Source of the DNA: an uncultured Eggerthellaceae bacterium
GTDB taxonomy: Bacteria > Actinomycetota > Coriobacteriia > Coriobacteriales > Eggerthellaceae
Length of the DNA: 7,153 nt
Assembly: GCA_949450265.1 (NCBI GenBank)
Contig: CASTMW010000075.1
Location: 1 to 7,153, forward strand
Direction: 5' to 3'
Notes under the pieces: model-generated
Told to the model about the DNA's origin: nothing
Seen by the model: only the letters and a program-made list of their open reading frames with translations
Database searches by the model: none
Program-made: the position numbers and the translations under genes
Part shown: piece after piece, positions 1-5,917 of the stretch
How the letters are laid out: each line of letters opens with the position of its first letter
Numbering within the stretch: position 1 is the stretch's first letter

Positions 1-2155
1 CCTTGAAACGGGCGAGCTTGCGAAGCAGGCCACCGGAGCCGTGCTCGTCACCTGTGGCGAGACCAGCGTGCTCGTGACCGCCGTGGTCTCCAAGCAGCAG
101 AAAGATTATGACTTCTTCCCGCTGACGGTGGATTTCATCGAGAAGATGTACGCTGTCGGGCGCATCCCGGGCGGGTATCTTAAGCGCGAGGCGAAGCCTT
201 CCGACAAGGGCACGTTGATCGCTCGTATGATCGACCGGCCGATCCGTCCCGGTTTCCCGGATGGCTACAAGAACGAAGTGCATATCGTGGCCACCACGTT
301 CGTGGTGGATGGCGAGAATCCACCGGATTGCATCTCGGTGGGCGGTGCCAGCGCAGCGCTGCTCGTGGGCGGTGCTCCCTTTGATGGGCCAGCTGCGGCG
401 GTGCGCATCGGGCGCGACCGCGACACGGGCGAGTTCATCGTGAACCCCACGTACACGGAGATGGAGAACAGCGATCTTGAGCTGACGGTCGCCGGTACGG
501 CGGACTATATCTCCATGGTGGAGGCTGGCGCTGATGAGATATCCGAAGAGGATATGCTGGCGGCCATGGCGTTCGCGCAGGAGGCCATCGGCAAGTTCTG
601 CGAGCGTCAGGCGGCCTTCATCGCGAAGGCGAACCCGACGCCCATGGAATACACCATCCACGAACCCGATCCGGTCATCGCCGAGCGCATCGAGCCGTAC
701 TTCGCCGACATGGAGGCATGCCTGAAGGATGCCGACAAGCTCTCACGTATGAGCAAGGTCGACCTGCTGAAGGAGACCATCACCCAAGAGCAGTTCACCG
801 ACGAGGAGCGCCTCGCGTGGGGCAGCGATATCGCTGCTGCTCTGAAGACGCTCGAGAAGCGCGCCATGCGCAAGATGATCATCGAGACGGGCGAACGCGC
901 AGATGGCCGCACCGCCGACGAGATCAGGCCGCTGCACATCGTGCCGGGGTATCTGCCGCGCGTGCACGGGTCGGGTCTCTTCCAGCGCGGGCAGACGCAG
1001 GCCTTGTCCGTCTGCACGCTGGGCATGCTCAACGAATGGCAGCGACTTGACACCATCGATCCGGCCGATCACAAGCGCTACATGCACCAATACAACTTCC
1101 CGCCGTACTCCACCGGCGAGACCGGGCGCATGGGAGCGCCAAAGCGCCGTGAGATCGGCCATGGTGCCCTTGCGGAGCGCGCGCTGTTGCCTGTACTGCC
1201 CGATGAGGAAGAGTTCCCCTACGCCATCCGCGTGGTATCCGAGATCCTGGAATCGAACGGTTCGTCCTCCATGGCATCCACCTGCGGGTCCACCTTGGCG
1301 CTCATGGATGCGGGCGTGCCCATCAAGGCACCGGTCTCCGGTGTTGCTATGGGCCTCATCAAGGAAGGTGATCAAACGGTCATCCTGACCGACATCCAAG
1401 GCCTTGAGGACTTTCTGGGAGACATGGACTTCAAGGTATGCGGCACCGAGCAGGGCATCACGGCGCTGCAAATGGACAATAAGGCAAAGGGCCTTTCCAT
1501 CGATATCCTCTCTCGCGCGCTCGCACAGGCACGCGAAGGCCGTGCGTTCATCCTTGACGCCATGCTGCAGACCATCTCCGAGCCGCGTCAGGAAGTGCGC
1601 GATACGGTGCCGCGCATCGAGACCATCGTCATCCCGGTGGACAAGATCCGCGATGTTATCGGTTCGGGCGGCAAGGTGGTGCGCGGCATCCAGGATGAAA
1701 CCGGTGCTTCCATCGACATTCAGGAGGATGGCACCATCCATATCGGCGCAGTGGACCGCGCGGCGGGGGACACGGCCAAGGCCATGATCCTCGACATCGT
1801 AAAGGAACCCGAAGCGGGCGAGATTTACGATGGCGAAGTGGTGGGCATCAAGGATTTCGGTGCCTTCGTGAAGCTGACCGCTGGCAAGGACGGCCTGCTG
1901 CACATCTCGCGCGTGGCTAACGGGCGCGTCGCCAGTGTCGAAGATGTGCTCTCGCTCGGTGACACAGTGAAGGTGCAGGTGCTCGAAGTGGATCCGAAGA
2001 CGGGCAAGATATCTCTCGACCGCTTGGATAAGCCGGATGCTCCTGCGGGCGCGTCGCGCTCGAAGGGCGATGGGTCTGCCGATCGCAAGAACGACAAGCC
2101 CCGTCCTGGACAGGGAAGCCGCACGCCGCGTAGAAGCCATCGGACCAATGATTAA
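1..2155 (+). CDS. pnp: Polyribonucleotide nucleotidyltransferase (PNPase), 5'-truncated by window edge
   Basis: PNPase degrades RNA 3'-5' by phosphorolysis, releasing nucleoside diphosphates, and can add 3' tails; it acts in the cytoplasm as a trimer. The frame is open from base 2, giving 717 visible residues (numbered here from L1 of LETGEL). By comparison with E. coli PNPase about 17 N-terminal residues are missing, so the true start is outside the window. Domains: RNase PH-like 1 about 1-200, helical linker about 210-290, RNase PH-like 2 from RADGR (299) to about 520, KH about 540-605 with the GSGG loop at 554-557, S1 about 606-675, then a basic, probably disordered tail to 717. Phosphate-site serines 421-423 (NGSSSMAS) and metal/catalytic residues D470, D476 and K478 (EDFLGDMDFK) match E. 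coli D486, D492 and K494. One RNA-contact loop is unusual: YLKR at 59-62 where E. coli has FFRR. The stop overlaps the dapB start, indicating co-transcription. Identification is secure. Confidence 0.98.
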   Translation, partial: LETGELAKQATGAVLVTCGETSVLVTAVVSKQQKDYDFFPLTVDFIEKMYAVGRIPGGYLKREAKPSDKGTLIARMIDRPIRPGFPDGYKNEVHIVATTFVVDGENPPDCISVGGASAALLVGGAPFDGPAAAVRIGRDRDTGEFIVNPTYTEMENSDLELTVAGTADYISMVEAGADEISEEDMLAAMAFAQEAIGKFCERQAAFIAKANPTPMEYTIHEPDPVIAERIEPYFADMEACLKDADKLSRMSKVDLLKETITQEQFTDEERLAWGSDIAAALKTLEKRAMRKMIIETGERADGRTADEIRPLHIVPGYLPRVHGSGLFQRGQTQALSVCTLGMLNEWQRLDTIDPADHKRYMHQYNFPPYSTGETGRMGAPKRREIGHGALAERALLPVLPDEEEFPYAIRVVSEILESNGSSSMASTCGSTLALMDAGVPIKAPVSGVAMGLIKEGDQTVILTDIQGLEDFLGDMDFKVCGTEQGITALQMDNKAKGLSIDILSRALAQAREGRAFILDAMLQTISEPRQEVRDTVPRIETIVIPVDKIRDVIGSGGKVVRGIQDETGASIDIQEDGTIHIGAVDRAAGDTAKAMILDIVKEPEAGEIYDGEVVGIKDFGAFVKLTAGKDGLLHISRVANGRVASVEDVLSLGDTVKVQVLEVDPKTGKISLDRLDKPDAPAGASRSKGDGSADRKNDKPRPGQGSRTPRRSHRTND
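291..308. repeat. Short perfect inverted repeat inside pnp
   Basis: CCACCACG at 291-298 is followed by TT and its exact reverse complement CGTGGTGG at 301-308. As RNA this would be a 7-bp stem with a GUUC loop within the first RNase PH-like domain. Its ends encode Thr-Thr and Val-Val, so codon bias alone may explain it. I assign no function. Confidence 0.35.
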
Positions 2156-2921
2156 CGTCGCGGTCGCTGGCTGCGGCGGCCGCATGGGCACCGCTGTTGT
2201 CGAGGCGGTCAGCGCGGCAGACGATATGCGCGTAGCATGCGGGATCGACCCGCATGCTACTGGTGCAGGGGCATTCCCTGTGTTCGCCAGCGTGGAAGAG
2301 GCCCTTGCTGGCGCTGCCTTCGACGTGATGGTCGACTTCACGCAACCATCGGTGGTGGAAGGCAACGTGGAGCGTGCTCTGCGTGCGGGTGTGGACTGTG
2401 TCGTCGGTACCACCGGCCTTTCCCGCGACACTTTGGAGCGCTTGGCCGAGCAAGCCACCGATGGCGCCTGCCTGTTCTTCGCGCCCAACTTCACCACCGG
2501 TGCGGTGCTCATGATGCAGTTCGCGAAGGCCGCAGCTCCATTCTTCCCGGAAGCTGAAGTGGTGGAATACCACCATTGCAACAAGAAGGATGCGCCGTCG
2601 GGAACGGCGATGCTGACCGCAGAGCTGATCGCGGATGCGCGCGAGGGTCGCAGGTCCGCGGCACCCGGGCGCGAGACCGAACTAGCTGGTGCCGAGGGAG
2701 CGCGCGGTGCTCTTGTGGAAGGCGTGCCGGTGCATGCGGTGCGCTCGAACGGCTTCGTTGCCAGCCAAGAGGTCATCTTCGGCTCGATGGGCCAGACACT
2801 TACCATCCGTCACGATTCGTGGGACCGTACATCCTATATGCCTGGGGTGCTCCTGGGCGTGCGCTCGGTCGGCGATCTGCACGGTCTGGTCGTCGGCCTT
2901 GAGAGCCTGATGGATGTGTGA
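2148..2921 (+). CDS. dapB: 4-hydroxy-tetrahydrodipicolinate reductase
   Basis: DapB reduces the product of DapA with NAD(P)H to tetrahydrodipicolinate, the second committed step of diaminopimelate and lysine synthesis, in the cytoplasm. The product has 257 residues, within the usual 245-275. The N-terminal Rossmann domain begins MINVAVAGCGGRMG, with the dinucleotide loop at residues 8-14. D34 at the end of strand 2 is where M. tuberculosis DapB has an acidic residue contacting the adenosine ribose, so use of both NADH and NADPH is possible (inference). GTTG and APNF motifs follow. The catalytic signature HHCNKKDAPSGTA starts at 142; H142, H143 and K146 correspond to E. coli H159, H160 and K163. 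The ATG at 2148 was chosen because the family N-terminus starts exactly there; the frame is open further upstream only as a shadow inside pnp. No clear Shine-Dalgarno precedes it, and the 8-base overlap with the pnp stop suggests translational coupling. A perfect hairpin lies over codons 29-38. Confidence 0.97.
   Translation: MINVAVAGCGGRMGTAVVEAVSAADDMRVACGIDPHATGAGAFPVFASVEEALAGAAFDVMVDFTQPSVVEGNVERALRAGVDCVVGTTGLSRDTLERLAEQATDGACLFFAPNFTTGAVLMMQFAKAAAPFFPEAEVVEYHHCNKKDAPSGTAMLTAELIADAREGRRSAAPGRETELAGAEGARGALVEGVPVHAVRSNGFVASQEVIFGSMGQTLTIRHDSWDRTSYMPGVLLGVRSVGDLHGLVVGLESLMDV
2232..2260. repeat. Perfect 12-bp inverted repeat with 5-base loop inside dapB
   Basis: GTAGCATGCGGG at 2232-2243 is exactly reverse-complementary to CCCGCATGCTAC at 2249-2260, separated by ATCGA. 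It spans dapB codons 29-38, a variable region after Rossmann strand 2, so the protein does not obviously force it. GTA, GCA and GGG codons are used in the left arm where this window usually prefers GTG/GTC, GCG/GCC and GGC. It could be an mRNA hairpin (processing or pausing) or a palindromic protein-binding site. No T-run follows, so it is not a standard terminator. The repeat is certain; its function is unknown. Confidence 0.85.
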
Positions 2922-2961
2922 CTGGCTGCGCCTGCGAACAGCATCACGCGCATCTTAGGGC

Positions 2962-2967
2962 TATAAT
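2962..2967 (+). promoter_or_regulatory. Candidate -10 box of a dapA promoter
   Basis: A perfect TATAAT lies in the gap between dapB and dapA, in otherwise GC-rich DNA. It predicts transcription starting near 2974 and a leader of about 42 bases. No convincing -35 is present: hexamers at spacings of 15-19 bases match TTGACA at no more than two positions, and there is no extended -10 TG. If active it may be weak or need an activator. It would let dapA-rnj-ftsK be transcribed apart from pnp-dapB. Confidence 0.55.
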
Positions 2968-2970
2968 CCT

Positions 2971-2994
2971 CATATCGGGCGATATGGTCGCCCG
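2971..2994 (+). promoter_or_regulatory. Two overlapping, mutually exclusive inverted repeats at the predicted dapA transcription start
   Basis: Repeat A is CATATCG (2971-2977), GG, CGATATG (2980-2986), a 16-base operator-like palindrome straddling the predicted +1. Repeat B is CGGGCGA (2976-2982), TATGG, TCGCCCG (2988-2994), a 7-bp, mostly GC stem that would form at the very 5' end of the leader RNA. They share bases 2976-2986, so only one can form at a time. Repeat A looks more like a DNA-binding site; repeat B like a 5' stabilising or regulatory hairpin. Both repeats are exact; the roles are inference. Confidence 0.55.
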
Positions 2995-3003
2995 CATGCG
3001 CAT

Positions 3004-3008
3004 AGGAG
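3004..3008 (+). promoter_or_regulatory. dapA ribosome binding site
   Basis: AGGAG ends 7 bases before the ATG at 3016, a near-ideal Shine-Dalgarno that fixes the dapA start. It lies just beyond an 8-base palindrome, ATGCGCAT (2996-3003), and 9 bases after repeat B. Confidence 0.85.
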
Positions 3009-3015
3009 ACAGAAC

Positions 3016-3915
3016 ATGACACAATCGCAACCCCGTTTCGGACGCATGATCCCGGCGATGGTGACGCCGTTCGATCAAGAGCGAGAGCTCGATCTGAACC
3101 GAGCCGAGCAGTTGGTCGACCGCTTGATTGAAGGCGGCAGCGACGCGCTCGTCATCAACGGCACCACAGGCGAGAGCCCAACGGTGTTCTACCCGCAGAA
3201 ACTGGAACTGTTCCGTACGGCCGTGGCCGCGGCGGGCGGGCGTGTTCCTATCATCGCGAATGTGGGGGACAACTGCACGGCCGACACGGTCAGCTTCGCA
3301 CGCGATGCGGCCGCTTGCGGGGTCGATGCGTTCATGTGCGTCGTGCCCTATTACAACAAACCGCCGCAAGAAGGGCTCTATGCCCACTTCAAGACCATCG
3401 CTGATTCCACCGATCTGCCCATTGTGCTGTACAACATCCCCGGTCGATGCGTCATCAATATGACCGCAGAGACCACGTTGCGGCTGGCGCATGATTGCAC
3501 CAACATCGTGGCCGTCAAGGAAGCCTCTGGCAAGATGGATCAGATACAGGCCATCATCGACGGTGCGCCCGACGACTTCGACGTATATTCGGGCGACGAC
3601 TCAGCCACCTACGAGATCATGCGCCGTGGTGGTTCGGGCGTCATATCAACGCTGGGCAACGTTGCTCCGCAGCGCATGCGCGAGGTCTGCGAGCTGTGCG
3701 CCGCGCACGATTGGGATGCCGCGAAAGCCGCTAGCGACGCACTCATGCCTATCATGGAAGGCTTGTTCGTCACCGCGAACCCGATCCTGGTGAAAGAAGC
3801 GCTCGCGCTGGCAGGCTTTCCAGTGGGAGGCGTGCGGCTACCGCTGGTGGATGCCACGCCCGAGCAAACGGAGACGCTGCGGCAGATCATGCAGGAATGC
3901 GGCATCGTCGACTAA
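3016..3915 (+). CDS. dapA: 4-hydroxy-tetrahydrodipicolinate synthase
   Basis: DapA condenses pyruvate and L-aspartate semialdehyde, the first committed step toward diaminopimelate (peptidoglycan) and lysine. The 299-residue product (E. coli 292) is a class I aldolase-type TIM barrel of the DapA/N-acetylneuraminate lyase family. Seen directly: GTTGES at 49-54 (T50/T51 = E. coli T44/T45), PYYNKPPQEGLY with Y113 (Y107), LYNIPGR with Y139 (Y133) and R144 (R138), and the Schiff-base lysine K168 in VKEASG (K161). The GTTGES, YYNxPxQEGLY and NIPGR set favours true DapA over sialic-acid lyase or KDG-aldolase relatives, and the neighbouring dapB supports this. The ATG follows a good Shine-Dalgarno. 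A possible promoter sits in the short gap upstream, so dapA may be transcribed both from that promoter and by read-through from dapB. A GC hairpin follows the stop within a few bases. Confidence 0.97.
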   Translation: MTQSQPRFGRMIPAMVTPFDQERELDLNRAEQLVDRLIEGGSDALVINGTTGESPTVFYPQKLELFRTAVAAAGGRVPIIANVGDNCTADTVSFARDAAACGVDAFMCVVPYYNKPPQEGLYAHFKTIADSTDLPIVLYNIPGRCVINMTAETTLRLAHDCTNIVAVKEASGKMDQIQAIIDGAPDDFDVYSGDDSATYEIMRRGGSGVISTLGNVAPQRMREVCELCAAHDWDAAKAASDALMPIMEGLFVTANPILVKEALALAGFPVGGVRLPLVDATPEQTETLRQIMQECGIVD

Positions 3916-3919
3916 CGGA

Positions 3920-3939
3920 TCGCCCGCTTGTGCGGGCGG
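3920..3939 (+). terminator. GC-rich hairpin between dapA and rnj; attenuator or processing element
   Basis: CGCCCGC (3921-3927), loop TTGT, and GCGGGCG (3932-3938) form a perfect 7-bp stem, extendable by a T-G wobble pair. It starts 5 bases after the dapA stop. What follows, GCTTCATATAT, is not a real T-run, so complete intrinsic termination is unlikely. Partial termination, protection of the upstream RNA 3' end, or a processing site setting rnj expression are all possible. Confidence 0.55.
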
Positions 3940-3950
3940 CTTCATATATC

Positions 3951-3956
3951 AAGGAG
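3951..3956 (+). promoter_or_regulatory. rnj ribosome binding site
   Basis: AAGGAG lies 4 bases before the ATG at 3961. It decides the start: the same frame is open back to a TTG at 3928, but that codon is in the loop of the hairpin and has no Shine-Dalgarno. Confidence 0.85.
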
Positions 3957-3960
3957 AACC

Positions 3961-5916
3961 ATGACAGAGAACAACCGGAAGAGCGCCTCTGCTCCGAAGG
4001 GCGAGCAGCCTCAGAAGGCGAAGAACCCCCGCACTCGGAGCCGAAGCACCACTAAGCAGCCGAAGCAGAACGCTGCGGCCAAGCAGCAGAGGAGCGGCAA
4101 GGGTGCCCAAGCAGCATCGCCGAAGAAGGACACCAGCTCCTACAAGCATGTGAGCATCGAGCATAAGCGGCCTCACTTGAGCCGTGATGGCAAGCAGACA
4201 AAACGCCGCCACGACGATCGCGGCAAGCGCGAGTTCAAACGCGGGAAGGCAGCATCAGGTGCCGAGCTCAAGATCATCCCGCTCGGTGGGCTGGATGCCA
4301 TCGGCAAGAACATGACTGTCTTCGAGTGCGGCGGCGACATGATCCTTGACGATGCGGGCCTGATGTTTCCCGATGACGACCATCCTGGCATCGATCTGAT
4401 CCTGCCCGATTACACCTACGTGCTGGAGAACGCCGACAAGCTGCGCGGCATCGTGGTGACCCATGGGCACGAGGACCATACCGGTTCGCTGCCGTATCTG
4501 CTGAAGGATCTGGATCGCACGATTCCCATCTATGCTACCAAGCTCACACTGGGCCTGATCGAAGGCAAGTTCGCCGAGCATAAGATCAAGAACGCCAAGC
4601 TCGTCGAGATCAAACCGGGCCAGCAGATCAAGCTGGGGTGCATGACGGTCGACTTCTTCGCCGTGAACCACTCCATCCCTGGCGCGGTGGGGCTCTTCAT
4701 CCAAAGCCCTGCTGGCTCTGTGCTGCATATGGGCGACTTCAAGCTGGACCAAACGCCCATCGATGGTGTGACCACCGATTTCGCCGCGCTGGCGCGCTTC
4801 GGTGAACAGGGCGTCGACCTGATGCTGTCGGATTCCACGAACGCCATGAACCCGATGTTCACGCCTTCTGAGGCCGAGGTGGGCAAGGCACTGGCTCGGA
4901 TCATTGCGCAGGCGACTGGTCGCGTCATCATCGCGTCGTTCGCAAGCCACATCCATCGCATGCAGCAGATCTGCGATGCAGCGGTGGCCAACGGGCGCAA
5001 GGTGGTCGTCACGGGTCGTTCGATGATCCAGAACACCGATATCGCGCGACGGTTGGGATATCTGCATATCGCTGACGAGGATCTGATCGACGCCTACGAG
5101 ATCAACGATATTCCGCCCGAGAACGTGGTCATCATGTGCACCGGTAGCCAAGGCGAGCCGCTCTCGGCGCTCGCGCGCATCGCGAACGGCGAGCACAAGA
5201 CCATCGACATCGAAGCGGGCGACACGGTCATCATCTCGGCAACGCCGGTCCCTGGCAACGAGAAGGCCGTTACGCGCGTCATCAATTCGTTGGCGAAGAT
5301 CGGCGCGGACGTCTATGACAAGTCCCGCGCACGCGTGCATGTCTCGGGGCATGCTGGCGCCGAAGAGCTCAAGATCGTACTGTCCATGGTGAAGCCCACG
5401 GCGTTTCTGCCCGTGCATGGCGAAGCATCGCATCTGCGCGCCCATGCGCGCCTTGCAGCTGCAACCGGGGTGCCCGAAGAGAACATCTTCATCCTGGAGA
5501 ACGGCGATACGCTCACGCTCACGCCAGCCGGGGTCAAGCGCGGCGAAGGTGTGCAATCCGGCATCGTCTATGTGGACGGCCTGTCGGTCGGCGACACATC
5601 ACAAGATGTACTCGATGAGCGCAACGAGCTGGGCAACCAGGGATTCGCCAGCGTTGCCTGTGCCATCAATATGAAGGCGCACAAGCTGGTCGGTGCACCC
5701 ATCATCGAGATGCATGGCATCACGGGCGGCGACGACGGGTACCTTGCCGAAGAGGCCACCGATGCCGTCACTACGACCATCAAGCGCACGCTCGGCAAGA
5801 AGGATGCAACGCTGAAGGATATGCGCAAGGCGGTGCGCGATCGCATCATGTCCCTGCTCTGGGAGCGCACCAAGCAACGTCCCATGGTGGTCGTGAACCT
5901 GCTGGAGGTCCGCTGA
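3961..5916 (+). CDS. rnj: Ribonuclease J with long basic N-terminal extension
   Basis: RNase J is a zinc-dependent metallo-beta-lactamase/beta-CASP ribonuclease with endonuclease and 5'-3' exonuclease activity in mRNA decay and rRNA maturation. The product is 651 residues, about 90-100 more than the common 550-560. Residues 1-99 are low-complexity with about 29 Lys/Arg against 8 Asp/Glu, probably disordered and RNA-binding. The catalytic core begins at about 101 (AELKIIPLGG). Visible motifs: D131 (DDAG), H168-G-H170-E-D172-H173, H237 (NHSIP), D259 (GDFK), SDSTNA, FASHIHRMQQI and GRSMIQNTDIARRLGYLHI of the beta-CASP domain, H464 (VSGHAG), and H486 (PVHGE). The C-terminal domain runs from about 550 and ends in RPMVVVNLLEVR. 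Several motif-flanking residues differ from the usual form (GLDAIG for GLGEIG, DDAG for VDCG, HSIPG for HSIPD, HMGD for xTGD), but all metal ligands are kept, so activity is expected. It is downstream of dapA and one base before ftsK, as part of the same operon or sub-operon. Confidence 0.96.
   Translation: MTENNRKSASAPKGEQPQKAKNPRTRSRSTTKQPKQNAAAKQQRSGKGAQAASPKKDTSSYKHVSIEHKRPHLSRDGKQTKRRHDDRGKREFKRGKAASGAELKIIPLGGLDAIGKNMTVFECGGDMILDDAGLMFPDDDHPGIDLILPDYTYVLENADKLRGIVVTHGHEDHTGSLPYLLKDLDRTIPIYATKLTLGLIEGKFAEHKIKNAKLVEIKPGQQIKLGCMTVDFFAVNHSIPGAVGLFIQSPAGSVLHMGDFKLDQTPIDGVTTDFAALARFGEQGVDLMLSDSTNAMNPMFTPSEAEVGKALARIIAQATGRVIIASFASHIHRMQQICDAAVANGRKVVVTGRSMIQNTDIARRLGYLHIADEDLIDAYEINDIPPENVVIMCTGSQGEPLSALARIANGEHKTIDIEAGDTVIISATPVPGNEKAVTRVINSLAKIGADVYDKSRARVHVSGHAGAEELKIVLSMVKPTAFLPVHGEASHLRAHARLAAATGVPEENIFILENGDTLTLTPAGVKRGEGVQSGIVYVDGLSVGDTSQDVLDERNELGNQGFASVACAINMKAHKLVGAPIIEMHGITGGDDGYLAEEATDAVTTTIKRTLGKKDATLKDMRKAVRDRIMSLLWERTKQRPMVVVNLLEVR
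5904..5909 (+). promoter_or_regulatory. ftsK ribosome binding site inside the end of rnj
   Basis: GGAGGT, a near-perfect Shine-Dalgarno, lies in the last codons of rnj, 8 bases before the TTG at 5918. It supports that unusual start codon and translational coupling of ftsK to rnj. Confidence 0.8.
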
Positions 5917-5917
5917 T

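Noticed and set aside
353..362. GCAGCGCTGC palindrome in pnp
   Set aside because: Short and easily produced by Ala/Ser/Leu codons in GC-rich DNA.
2037..2147. Upstream extension of dapB inside pnp
   Set aside because: It adds low-complexity Arg/Ala sequence before the family N-terminus MINVAVAG and lies wholly within pnp coding sequence.
743..2806. 687-codon open frame on the minus strand across pnp and dapB
   Set aside because: Over pnp it is in exact register with the sense codons, so its stops would need sense TTA, CTA or TCA codons, which are rare in GC-rich genes. The translation has no recognisable domain and crosses two well-supported genes.
2922..3015. Lysine riboswitch ahead of dapA
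   Set aside because: The gap is only 94 bases, with a predicted leader of about 42, far below the roughly 170-base lysine aptamer, and none of its junction elements are visible.
3928..3960. Upstream TTG start for rnj adding 11 residues
   Set aside because: The TTG sits in the loop of the post-dapA hairpin with no Shine-Dalgarno, whereas ATG 3961 has AAGGAG just upstream.
4021..4110. Repeated AAGCAG-type codon pairs in the rnj N-terminal region as a possible tandem repeat
   Set aside because: Copies are irregular in spacing and sequence; they reflect a Lys/Gln-rich stretch and not a repeat unit.
5453..5464. 12-base palindrome TTGCAGCTGCAA in rnj
   Set aside because: A palindrome with six-base arms is expected about once or more by chance in a window this size, and it encodes ordinary core sequence.
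4255..5556. 433-codon open frame on the minus strand across rnj
   Set aside because: Also in exact codon register with rnj, and its translation (Arg/His/Asp-rich, no family motif) looks like an antisense shadow.
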